Shown: in pieces, positions 10,900 through 21,585 of the stretch | Numbering within the stretch: the stretch's first letter is position 1 | Layout: each line of letters starts with the position of its first letter | Assembly (NCBI GenBank): GCA_014529385.2 | Contig: CM043943.1 | Location: 151,546,592-151,610,591, forward strand | Length of the DNA: 64,000 nucleotides | Source: Adiantum capillus-veneris | Lineage: Eukaryota > Streptophyta > Polypodiopsida > Polypodiales > Pteridaceae | Direction: 5' to 3' | Program-made: the position numbers and the translations under genes | Notes under the pieces: model-generated | What the model was told of the DNA's origin: nothing | What the model saw: the letters and a program-made list of their open reading frames with translations, nothing else | Databases searched by the model: none

Positions 10900-12010
10900 C
10901 TCATCCACATAAATACCAAATAAAGTAGGGAAGAGTGGACAACCCTATTTCACCCCAATAATCGAGAAAGAGCTCAAACAGCCCCTTGGAAGTGCAGACC
11001 TGACCCACAACTGTCCTCTACAGGGCCATGATCCCCGAAATCATCTATGTGGGTACACCCATCTTCTGTAACCTGTGCATCAATCGAGCTCTAGGGACAC
11101 TGTCAAATGCTTTACAAAAGTCCACAAAAGTACAGTAAATCCTCCTACCATGTGATCTTCCCTCCTCAATAATAGCTATGAGTGTATGTGATCAAGAGTG
11201 AAAACCCTCTCCTAAACCAACTATTCGGGGAATGCTCCCAGAATAGCTTTTGTGCTCAAGCTGGCTATGTGGGTATGCCTTTGCTACTACATCATGCAAA
11301 TTCTTTGATAGTATTTGGGTAAGATCCTCTAATGGAAGTCCCAACTTCTCAGGAGCTAAGCATCTGTATATGTCATCTATGTAGACAGAATCAGTCTCTC
11401 AGTGAAACTATATTGAGTATGTGTGGATGTCTGTGTCAATCGATCTGTGCTGAACTAAAAAGAGATGTTAAACGTGAGAAGGGCATGATCTACTGCTACA
11501 CTGATAAGCCTGGGTCCCACTGTAAAATCCTGAATAGAGGGTATAAAACTGGGCTGAGCCAAAACATAATCCATTGTGCTAGCCCCATGTCTATGAGGAA
11601 AACAAGAAAACCCACTCGATGTTGGAAATCTTTATAGACCATTCAAAATGGCATGTCCATGTGCAGTCCCCATGTCTATAAAATATCCCCCATAACCCGT
11701 GATCTCCTCATCTTGCGAACACCTGGAAAAACCCATATCACTGACATCTCTCAACATCTTCTCTAAGGTATTGTAGAAGACTGTTTGAGAGTGGTCGGTC
11801 CTTGCATTGAAGTCCCCCAGAAGGATAACATCCCCATCTCTGGAGAACTCCCATATATCCTCATCCAAAATCATATAAGGTGACTATCCCTTGGGGGATG
11901 CATAGTGAAATGTCCTTAGTGGAAAATATCATATTGCAATGTAAAGTGTCCTCCCAGTCTCCACTCTCACCTTAACCCACATATACCTGGCATGCTAATC
12001 TCTACGGCCA
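10900..12010 (-). pseudogene. LINE endonuclease and RT 5' half, broken
   Basis: This is the upstream half of the LINE polyprotein whose 3' half is at 2940-4196. On the minus strand it opens with an endonuclease-like region near 12000. The catalytic block GDVILLGDFNARTD lies in 11632-11874, followed by an endonuclease end with STMDYVLAQ (about 11560-11590). Reverse transcriptase motifs come next: DFCKAFDSVPRARL (about 11085-11125), VVGQV, and GCPLFPTLFGIYVDEV ending at the hAT border (about 10900-10945). Stops and frameshifts interrupt it. Domain order EN-RT fits the L1/jockey-like LINEs of plants. It would nick the target and prime cDNA synthesis; it is not functional here. Confidence 0.9.
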
Positions 12011-12170
12011 ATACAAACGAGGATGAGCAAGAGGAAGACATTCCACCTTTTCCTTTCTTTGAAGTCTCAATCCACTTCTTCGCTTTGGCATTTGGAAGAG
12101 AGGGTATAGAACTGAGCCTGGGCCAAAACATAATCCATTGTGCTAGCCCCATGTCTATGAAAAAAACAAG
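11536..12170. repeat. ~70-bp direct repeat of a LINE endonuclease segment
   Basis: The segment 11536-11606 (with AACATAATCCATTGTGCTAG) recurs at 12099-12170 with few changes. The first copy sits where the LINE frame expects it. The second lies upstream of the endonuclease start, so it is a duplicated or rearranged piece, or a fragment of a second LINE copy. Confidence 0.85.
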
Positions 12171-12954
12171 TGGGTATCACATTCTCCTTATCACCATTGA
12201 AAATGTGGCACATTGCATTCCAATTTGTGTGTGCTTCATCTGCCATGTATCCAAAAAAAAATCCAATTCACACCCATGTTTGATCAATGTGTCATTGAGG
12301 TGTTGTTGAGGCATTCCCAAAAGAGGTACTATGAATCCTTGTCCTCTTCTTTCATTTTGCATGTTGCTATAGTGAGCAGGTCCTACATGCTATCTCATCC
12401 ACAATTCAAAATCAATTTCTTACAAGACAATGGTCTTTCTAACACAGAGTATGCTAGAAAAACATAGCTTGGATCATATATATGACATGTCATTATTACC
12501 CAATTTGTGACCCGTTTGATGTGATCAAATTGAATCCAAGTGCAACATAGATCGCCTATTCCATTTTTCCTCATGTAGTTTACCAAGCCAATGTTTGATG
12601 ATGGATCCACTATGGAGACTTGAAAACAAAGCACTTTTCTCCTTCTTTACCTAGCCTCAAAAACCAACTACCTTGGAAGAATTTATAGTTAATACTCTCA
12701 TTTCAAATTGAGAAGTGCGTTGATACCAAATGATTCTTTGGGTAGGCCGCTATGTATCAACAAAATAGATTTTCAAAACCTAGTGGAAACTTTTAATCAA
12801 AGGAGGCCCTTAAAAATATACTACATTCACATAGCATAAATTAAAATTTGAGAAACAAATTTTACAGTAAATGCAATGGATTGGTTACCAATTTTCTTGC
12901 ACCAAGGGACCCATTTTCTCGACCACAATGGATAGATGTTGCTCAGTAATTTCA
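12171..12954. other. Unassigned spacer
   Basis: Minus-strand open stretches (12177-12362 and 12395-12634) are modestly protein-like, but I recognise no domain. Otherwise nothing supported. Confidence 0.4.
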
Positions 12955-13405
12955 TTAGGGAAAATTTGGACTCTCAAAGGGGCCCTATAAGGACTTTGAA
13001 TTTCTCTGTTTTGTCCAACATGGACGCATGGTAAATTTTTTACAAATGATATCTTTTAGAATTAGAATGTACTCATTGAGATCTATCCATTGATATATAT
13101 AACATGCGATCAGATTCCTTATATTTTAAAAGATTTTGTTTTTTGATGTGACAACTCTGTTTTATAAATGGAATCTCTCCCAATATTTGAGCTTAAGTGG
13201 GGAAGCCATAACTTCTTTAAATCAACTCTAAATTTATCGGAGTTTGGGGATTTAGAACCTAATTTATAAGATCTTTCCAATGATATGTCGATTGATAGGG
13301 TTTTGACAAAGGGATCACGGACTTCACCGGGTTGCCCACTTTAGACAAGAGAGACAAAGTCAAACATCCTCATAGGGCCCCTTTGAGAGTCCAAATTTTT
13401 CCTAA
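12955..13405. mobile_element. MITE-like element with long terminal inverted repeats, ~450 bp
   Basis: The left end (12958-12993, GGGAAAATTTGGACTCTC and on through GGGGCCCTAT) is the inverse of the right end (13367-13402) over about 36 bp with two or three differences. Weaker inverted similarity continues for about 40 bp more (ACTTTG...CTCT...TTGTC). Both outer ends abut TA, a possible 2-bp target duplication. No ORF is present, so it would be mobilised in trans. The superfamily is not certain; TA duplication hints at Tc1/mariner, but the end sequence is not the usual Stowaway one. Confidence 0.7.
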
Positions 13406-14727
13406 AGTTTTGTGTCAATGTGTATGGTGCCCTTACAAAAGCACAAAAGGTTCTTGATAAGCTTTCTATTGAAAATGTCATCACTTGGAACGTGTTGATT
13501 ACAAGATAGGCCCAAAATGACTAGGGCAAGGAAGATCTTGGTTGTTTTGACTAGATACAAAGGGAAGGCCTTTCTTCAAATACATTTGATCACCTATGCT
13601 TACACCTACAAGGAATCTATCCTTATGCAAGACTTTCACATGTGTGAGAGAATTCATGATGAGATTGCTAGTCAGGGGCTGTTGGAGAAAGACGTCATGG
13701 TTGTTGGTGCTTTGATTGATGTGTAGGCCAAATGTGATGCCTCACAAAAGCACAAAAAGATCTTGATGGTAGGCATCCTCTCTGCAATGTCTCTTGGCAT
13801 GGGTTGATTGCAAGATATACCCAACATAGCTATGGCAAGGAAGCTTTGGACTATTTTCACTAGATGCAAGGGAAGGCCCTTCTCCAATTGCAACCATCTT
13901 ACCTATACTTGTACCTTGAAGGTGTGTGCCCTTACACAAGAGCTTTACATGGGTGAGAGAATTGAGGATGAGGTTTCTACTTATAGATGTAGGAGAAACA
14001 TATTGTGGTTGCTGATGTATGCCAAATGTGCTTCGCTTACGAAGAAACAAGAATAATTTGGTGCTATTTTCACCACCGATGCAAAGAGAAGGCCTCCCTC
14101 CATATGCAACCACCTATGCTGGCATGGGGCCATATGCAAGGCATTACATGGGTAAGAGAATTGATGATGAGATTTCTAGTCAAGGGAAATTCGAGAAAGG
14201 TTTTGATCTTGGCAGTGCTTTGATCAATATGCATGCTAAATGTGGCTCTCTCGCAAAACCACAAAGATTTTATTTTAACTAGCTATGCAATGTCATCTCT
14301 TGAAGCGCTTTTACTACAAGATATAATGCTCAACACGGTCGTTGATGAACTTTCTGTGAAAAATGATATTTCTTGGAGCATCCTAATTGTAGGATATGCC
14401 TCACACGGCTGGTGTTTTTCCAAATGCAAGCAAATGTGAAATTACCAAGATCTTCACATGGGTGAGAGAATTCATAATAAGATTCTACTCAAGTGATGTT
14501 GGAAAAGTGTTGTCCTTTGCAATGCTAGCTATTTTAACTAGTGCAAAGTGAGGGTTTATTGCCATATGAAGTCTCCTGAAGTGCTCTTATGGTCCACGAT
14601 ATGCCCAACAAGGGCTCATCAAGGAAGCGTTGAACTCTTTTTGTTAAGTGCAAGATGATAGAACCTCCCAAAGTGTAATCACTTGCCCTTACAAAAACAT
14701 AAAAAGTTCTTGATAATATTTTAGTTT
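13406..14727 (+). pseudogene. Pentatricopeptide repeat (PPR, PLS-type) pseudogene
   Basis: The plus strand encodes repeated PPR-like blocks across all three frames. They include NVITWNVLI (about 13478-13505), ERIHDEIASQGLLEKDVMVV (13655-13715), NVSWHGLIARYTQHSYGKEA (about 13787-13850), ERIDDEISSQGKFEKG (about 14153-14205) and GSALINMHAKCGSLAK (about 14210-14260). At least four similar units of about 300 bp follow each other, broken by many stops and frameshifts. Intact PPR proteins bind organellar RNA and direct editing, splicing or processing in plastids and mitochondria. This copy has no usable frame. It ends abruptly at the border of the giant-LTR element at 14728, so it was probably cut by that insertion. 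Confidence 0.85.
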
Positions 14728-17700
14728 GTAAGGTCCCCAACCCGCCAATACCAAATATCGGGATGGGATCCTTGACAGGTCTCTAGGTTTGATAAAAATT
14801 AGAGTCTCTAAACAAGAAAAATTCAAGGAATAGACCTTTACCATTGACAATGGCTTGGGTCGATAGCCTTAGAAGCAGACCTAGTCCTGTCTCGTAGTGG
14901 ACACGGGACAACGTATTCAAACGGCCTACAAAAAAAATTCTTATTCCGGCCCTATAACTTCATCATTCAGATTATGGTTTCCTTAGCCAACTTTTTTTCC
15001 CCCCTAACATATGTGAGGGCACAGCCATTGGTGGATTCCTCTTCCATGTGAAAAAGTTTCTAAAACGTTTTAGTGCGCGAGAATGGATAGTTACCTGACT
15101 AATCACGTCCACCCGTCCTTGATTGACAACCTTAGTCAATCCCCACTTACCACCCCGCACTCACACATGATTCAATTATTTTCTAGTCACTATCACATTG
15201 TTTTAACACTTAAAATAATGATTTCTTTTAACTTTCCGTCATAGTAATTCCTTCAATCAATTATTAAAGACAGCATTGAAAGCATTATTTTAGAAAACAA
15301 ACATCTTTAAACTTAAGACAGGGTACTGTCAATCAAACATTGTCCATAATAACCATGACCAGTACTCTTCCTGTCTCAAGACCACCTAAGGGTGAAAAAA
15401 TGGCACCCATTCCTTATTCACAATCCGGAGTGGATAAACCCCCACCCAAGGTTCCGGGTGCCCATACACCAAATCAGTTGCCCATACAATCGGGCGGCTC
15501 CCCTAGGATAAAAAACGGTATCCTAACTTATGTAGAAACATCAAGACATGACACAGGGTAGAAACTCATCGTTCATGGGGGTAACCGACTTATCCGTGGT
15601 GGCTAGAAAGCCAATCATTATCATCAAAATACTAAGGAGTCGGAGGTGTCTTGAGACAAGCTGTCTTAAGGATGATCAATCATATCTTTCCTATTTCAAC
15701 CAGTTTTAACCCAAACAATTCTTTCCTACATTATAAACAAATGCACGTTGGAAGTTACCTTCCGTTTTCAGCCAGTTTATCCTTCCTAACCTTACGTATG
15801 CAATGCTAACTTAAAAATGAACTTTAAAAGATTTTAAATAAACAAAATAGAAATCCACCTGGGACTGCTCGTCCATGTGCTATGGGGTAGGAGCCCGTAT
15901 AATTTCCTCCGTCGACCTATGGCTAGGCCTATGGCTAGACCCAGCCTCATGGTCATTAGTGGCTTTGTTTCGCTTGTTGCTAACATCCTCTTCCTCAGTA
16001 AGAGGATTTCCCTCGTTCTCTTTGGAGCCATGTCGACAGCCTTATAAAAAGACTTAATCCATTAGAAGTTTAGTTGAATAATCTTATTTTTCCTTGTTTA
16101 CCCAAAAATAAGGATTTTTGGAGTAAGTAGGTATCTTTAATAGTCAATTTGATGAGATATTCCTCTTGTAACTTATTTATGCTATAAGTAATTTCCCATA
16201 ATTACCATTTAATTTGGGAAGTCCTTTAACTAGGTTTCGTCTTGGTCTATCTTCCATTTTAACCTTAGTAAATTATAAATTTCTATCCGCTAATGGGTTA
16301 CTCTCCCTAAATTGTAATTGAATATGTTCTATCTTTAGTAATTTTAATCAATTTGATTAATAACTTTTTCCTCATATACTTATGGTCTAAATTAGGTAAA
16401 ATTTTACTGATAGTAATTTATTATACCATCCATTTATGTTAAGGTAATTTTCCCACCCTTCAATAGTGATTTTGGACCTCCGGTATTTATTTGGTAATTA
16501 GATAAATTGGTTTACTAGTTTCCCTTGTCTATTTTATACGTAAAATCGGTTACTTTTATTGAAGATAAATACCTAAAATATTTATCTGAGGTTGGGGTAT
16601 TTATCATGGATTTCCCAAGGTGTGTTCTATGTCTGATATTTATATCAAAGGTTTTTGGATTAATTTACTATATTCCCCCTTTTTATTTCTCCTAAAAATA
16701 ATGTAATTTTACTGGGATAATTAGGTAAACTAATTATCTGAGGGTAACATAATTATCACGAGCTCCCTAAGGTATGTTAACCTCTGATAAATAACTCAAG
16801 TCATTTTGAATCTATTTGCTAATTTCCCCTATTTAATTTGTCCTAAAAATAGAGTATTTCTGCTAAAGTAATTAGATAAATTAATTATCTGAGCTTCACA
16901 TAATTATCACGGGTCCCCTAACATAGAATTAAACTTTGATAAATAACTTAATTCAATTTAAATCCATTTACTAATTTCACCTATTTAATTTATCCTAAAA
17001 ACAGAGTATTTCTTCTAAAGTAATTAGATAAATTTATTATCTGAGCTTCTCTTAATTATCACAGGTTTCCTAGCATAGATGTAACCTTTGATAAATAACT
17101 CAATTCAATTTGAATCCATTTTATAATTTACCCTATTTAATTTGTTCTAAAAACAGAGTATTTTTGCTAAAGTAATTAGATAAATTAGTTATCTGAGCTT
17201 CTCCTAATTATCAGAGGTTTCCTAGCATAGATGTAACCTTTGATAAATAACTCAATTCAATTTGAATCCATTTTCTTATTTACCCTATTTAATTTGTTCT
17301 AAAAACAGAGTATTTCTGCTAAAGTAATTAGATAAATTAGTTATCTGAGCTTCTCCTAATTATCACAGGTTTCCTAGTATATAATTAACCTTTAATAAAT
17401 AACTCAATTCAATTTGAATCCATTTGCTAAATTTTCCTATTTAATTTGTCCTAGAAACAGAGTATTTCTGCTAAAGTAATGAGATAAATTTACTATCTGA
17501 GCTTCTCCTAATTCTCACGGGTTCCTTAACAAATAATTAACCACTGATAAATAACTCAAAGCATTTGAAATCAATTTACTAATTTCCCCTATTTATTTTT
17601 TTCTAAAAACAGAGTATTTATGCTAAACTAATTAGAAAAAATTTATTATCTCAGCTTCTCCTAATTATCATGGGCTCCCTAACACATAATAACCCCATTG

Positions 17701-19011
17701 ATAAATACCTCAAAGCATTTGAAATCAATTTACTTATTTTCCTTATTTAATTTATTCTAAAAACAGAGTATTTCTACTAAGGTAATTAGATAAATTAATT
17801 ATCTGAGCTTTTCCTAATTATCACCAGTTTCTTAACACATAATTAACCCCCACTGATAAATAACTCAAAGCATTTGAAATCAAGTTACTAATTTCTTGTA
17901 TTTAATTTTTTTTTAAATAGTGTATTTCTGCTAAAGTAATTAGATAAATTAATTATCTGAGCTTCTCCTAATTATCATGATTTTCCTAACATATAATTAA
18001 CCATTGATAAATAGCTCAAAGTATTTTGAATCAATTTGATAGTCTTCCCGTTTAATTTTCTCTAAAAAACAGTGTAATTCTGCCTAGTTAATTAGGAAAA
18101 TTACTCAAAAATTACAGGATAATTTTCCTCGCTTAATGACTATCTAATGCAGCTCTAATAATTACCTCACTTAATCTAAGCTTAATTAATATATTTTCCA
18201 TTAATTCATGGTTAATTTGGCTAATTTCAGATCTAATATGATAGGATAATTAATTAGCTTAACATCACAAAGCTTAATTACAACATTCAACAGAGAATAA
18301 TTAATTAAGAAAGGATTTATGAGTATACATAGGCCTAATCTTTGATTTATTAACAAAATAGATTAATGTAGCCTTGCTAATTAAGAAGGATTAGGCTAAT
18401 TACCGTTTAAGTTAATCAACTAGAGTTAATCTCCAGTGATTTCTACGTAGCTTTCTCTCTAGAGGAGAGAGAGTGTGTCAAGGTTACGAGTTTGTTTGAA
18501 TTTGTGAAGCAAGGGTCATATTTATAGGTTTCTAGGCACTCACAAGCTAGAAAGTGGCAGTAACTTGCATCCCAAGCAGCATTGCACGTCAAAAAACGCC
18601 CCTTGCTGCTAAATCTAGTATGGGAGAGTTCATCATTATCCCACACAACCCCCCTCAGCTTCTAGAATCGATTTTGACTATTTTCACTGATTTTTAATGA
18701 TGAAAATTGAAAATATCAGTAATTCCTAGAACCTTAGGATAAGAAAGTCTTTGTTAATAATAATTACTGAAACCATCCAATTTTTCTTAACTAATTGAAT
18801 TCCTAGTGTACCCTTTTAGGGCCCGTAACTTTTCCAGATTTTATCGGAATTCTGTTCTGAAAATTTCTAGCCCGGGGTTTGTTGTGCTTAAGATTCCAAA
18901 AATACCAATATTTGCCACGGTCGGATAATTCTACATTGCTTTTTCAATAATCATATCAGTTGAATTAAGCTTTATACAATCTTTAAGGTTTCAAAAACTG
19001 GAAACCTTACA
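14728..19011 (-). repeat. 3' LTR of the giant-LTR element, 4284 bp
   Basis: Matches 21586-25621 almost end to end. It contains a minus-strand TATA box (TATTTATA at 18519-18526, inverse TATAAATA) and a 152-bp tandem array (16584-18090). The remainder is AT-rich and non-coding; small ORFs in it do not keep their frame between the two LTRs. Confidence 0.92.
16584..18090. repeat. 152-bp tandem array inside the 3' LTR, ten units
   Basis: The anchor ATCTGAG (or a one-base variant) recurs at about 16584, 16736, 16887, 17039, 17191, 17343, 17495, 17648, 17801 and 17955. The spacing is 151-154 bp. Each unit also carries AGAGTATTTCTGCTAAAGTA, TTATCACRGGTTTCCTA and GATAAATAACTCAA blocks. The first two units are the most diverged. 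Confidence 0.93.
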
Positions 19012-19140
19012 ATCACCCCAACTTAAGAATTTGAGATGCCCTCATCTCAACCGAAATTGGGAAAATCTTTGAGGAGAGAAATTCATCCTCCCAAGTGGCA
19101 TCTTCGAAGGGATAACCTTTCCACTTTACCAAATTTTACT
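19012..19140 (-). pseudogene. Chromodomain remnant (integrase C-terminus) abutting the 3' LTR
   Basis: On the minus strand this reads NLVKWKGYPFEDATWEDEFL and then SSKIFP, with a TGA at 19012-19014 that touches the LTR. The VKWKGY...TWE signature is the chromodomain found at the integrase end of plant chromoviruses, where it helps direct insertion to marked chromatin. Upstream (19141-19985) the frame dissolves into stops and I see no integrase core. The remnant shows that the gag-only element came from a complete chromovirus by internal loss. Confidence 0.85.
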
Positions 19141-19985
19141 AATTACTCTAAGAGTTCTTTCTAGTTTCTGGTTGGAGTTACTTGCTAGCCAATTTTTCCT
19201 CAAGAAACTCTTAGTGTTGAGCCCATCTTAAAAACCTTTACAACCCATTTGTATCATCTCAAAAACGAGGTTACATCAATTCCATAAAAGATCCATATAT
19301 CCACCTTGTCAACATGAACGCGCTCAGTCTAATTGACCATTCAGAGCAATCAACATCCAAAAAGTATCATGTATTTCAGCTTTGCCAATCTGAACGGCTC
19401 GACGTGTTCTTGCCATTCTGAGCAATCTGCGTTCGGCACAAGTTTCCACTATTGCACCAGAGGTACCTTCTCTGTGCTCTAACCTAGTTGACCAACATTA
19501 TGTAAAGGGTTTTACGAAGTATCATACCAAAAGTTCTTTTCGGCCTCCTATTAGTCTCGTACCTTAATACTTTCATATATAGGTCATTTTCTAAGGAAGG
19601 TTATCGTGTGCACAAGATGTGAGTTGGTTTCTTGATAACTATCTCATTTCTAAGATTCGATTTTTTCCTTCCTAAAAACGAGAACCTCTTTATCATCTGC
19701 TAGATCTACCCTTAATTTATTGATTGAATACTTTAGATTCATTAAGTATTTTTGGAGAAGAAAATCATGTATACCCTTATAATATATAAGTAACTCAAGA
19801 TTTTACATTATTGATTTATAGTGGTTTACAAAGCTCTAAGATTGCTAGCTATGGCCAAGCGAGTGGCTCTTTTATCTTTCTTATTCAAAGGTTGGTTCTC
19901 CTATGATTGCATAAGATCTGGCTCCTCTTGCTCTTCCTCTACCTCGTCCTCCATTTCTACCTCCTCTTAGATTATCTCCTTGATT
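19141..19985 (-). other. Decayed interior between gag and chromodomain
   Basis: No recognisable protease, RT, RNase H or integrase motif. The junction left by the loss of pol must lie in here, but I cannot place it. Confidence 0.4.
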
Positions 19986-19989
19986 TTGA

Positions 19990-20775
19990 GGAATGGCTCT
20001 AGCAGTAATTCGAGGATTTTGTTCTTCTGGATAGTTATTTCTATGGTGCCCCATTTGATTTCATCCATAGCACCTAACGTTTGGGAAGGTCTGCTCCAGG
20101 TTTACTACTGCAGCTAGTCCACGTTGTTGGTATCCTTGGTTGGAAGTTCCCTTGGCTCTTCCCCTAAAGTTATTAAATCCATTATAGTTCCTTATGGAGT
20201 TGGTTCCTTTGGCTGCAAGAGGCTTAGCCCTGAGAAGGGCATCCTGTATTGATGTAGGCCTCATGGCTTCGAGACGTGTACTCAGGGGTTTGTTGTGGCC
20301 TTGACAAAAATGGGCAATTTGTTGCTCCATGGTCATCTGGGGAGCACAGCGTCGTAAAGGCGTGAACTTGGTGTAGTACTCCTCTAATGAAAGTCCTAGT
20401 TGGCGTAGACCAAAGAACTCGTTCATTTTGATAGCCTGATGTACAGGAGGGAGATAACGTTCTTTGATTGCCTGCTTCATTTTCTCCCAAGATGGACTAC
20501 TCGTGGGATTATCTCTGCAGTGTTGCTTCCACCAAAGTTTGGCATCTCCGCTAAGACGGAACATACCCAACATTGTTTGGTTTTCTAGAGCAGTTCCTGT
20601 AGCTTTGAAATAGTCATCCATAGCATCTACCCACACTTTGGCATCTCGCTCTAAATTGGGTCCCTCTCCTTTGAAAGTAGGGAGTTGAACTTGCTTTAGT
20701 AGTAATTTTTTCTCTTGACTAAGAGTGTAAAGGTTATTTACGCAAGTATTTCCCTGAGATTGAATTAATGGAATT
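19990..20775 (-). pseudogene. Gag-like ORF with broken zinc knuckle
   Basis: Minus-strand frame open from about 20770 to a TGA at 20061; it has no early ATG, and the first in-frame ATG lies inside it. It contains the retrotransposon Gag pattern: QVQLPTFKGEGP, then WVDAMDDYFKATG, MFRLSGDAKLWWKQH, WEKMKQAIKERYLPP and LGLSLEEYYTKFTPL. The frame ends CYG then stop, where a CCHC zinc knuckle should continue; past the stop the frame still reads NQMGHHRNN and then arginine/glycine-rich sequence to about 19990. So a nonsense change hits the second cysteine position of the knuckle. Gag forms the particle and packages the RNA. Confidence 0.85.
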
Positions 20776-20960
20776 TAGCACCAGATGAAATCTTACTTAT
20801 ACTTTTAACTTATCTCCTACTCAAGACTTTTGCACATAGGATGAAGACAATTGCCAAACCATAAACAAAACTGCTTATAGCATACCCATGAGAACCATAG
20901 TGTGTACAAGAGTTAATAAAATCCATGAAGGCCCTACTATGTACAAGGGTGACGACAATC

Positions 20961-21377
20961 CTATACTAGAATCTTATGGACTTTGGGTGGATCAGATATA
21001 GGATCAAAATATACAACATCTTTTGGTCCATTAAAACTAGGGCCTACACCTATGGGCCTAATTCTACCTGGGTAGATTACTTTAGACACTTGATCAAACA
21101 CCCATTGATTTTGTGATACTTGGACATCATCTATTACAAGGGTTTCCTCTGGATTCTTCGTTCCAATGAAAAAGTATACTTCAATCACTTGAAGATCTTT
21201 GGCCCATTTGAGTTTCTTCATATTTAGTTCTAAACCTTCTAATTCTCCCACATCAATGAAGAAAATTCCATCAGATCCCGACCACTTGATTCTCCAAGTG
21301 GAAGGAGAAAATCTATTATCCAGCCATTTCATCACACTTTTTCGCATTGAATAGTCTCGGGATAGACAAGCCCTCAT
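20961..21377 (-). CDS. Extra ORF upstream of gag, unknown function
   Basis: A 138-codon minus-strand ORF between the primer binding site and gag. It has an even amino acid composition (WLDNRFSPSTWRIKWSGSDG near the start, DVVYFDPISDPPKVHKILV at the end). I recognise no domain and no zinc finger. Its place, about 200 bp after the PBS and before gag, fits the 5' untranslated leader of a retroelement, so it may be an additional element-encoded protein or an acquired host fragment. It is the only frame over 400 bp in this leader. Whether it is translated is unknown. Confidence 0.4.
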   Translation of the reverse strand: MRACLSRDYSMRKSVMKWLDNRFSPSTWRIKWSGSDGIFFIDVGELEGLELNMKKLKWAKDLQVIEVYFFIGTKNPEETLVIDDVQVSQNQWVFDQVSKVIYPGRIRPIGVGPSFNGPKDVVYFDPISDPPKVHKILV

Positions 21378-21572
21378 AAACCTAATGTTAAAATCTAGGA
21401 AATTGAAGTAGGCCTAATGGAAATTTTCTTGCAAGGATAGGGATAATTCTCTCTCTTCCTTCCACTCCCTCTTTTCAATTAAATACGTTTTTAATTGAAT
21501 TAGTCAAAGATCACTTATTTCAACTTAACACCTTAAACTTTTCCCTAGGTCCACGAATTTAACTAACATACA

Positions 21573-21583
21573 CTCTGATACCA
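21573..21583 (-). promoter_or_regulatory. Primer binding site, Met-tRNA type
   Basis: Inverse of CTCTGATACCA reads TGGTATCAGAG, the standard initiator-Met tRNA primer site. It is two bases inside the 5' LTR end (21586). It fixes the element's orientation as minus. Confidence 0.9.
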
Positions 21584-21585
21584 CT

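Noticed and set aside
16584-18090. Regularly spaced repeats resembling a CRISPR array
   Set aside because: The 152-bp period has similarity along the whole unit, not short repeats with unique spacers, and it lies in a plant LTR.
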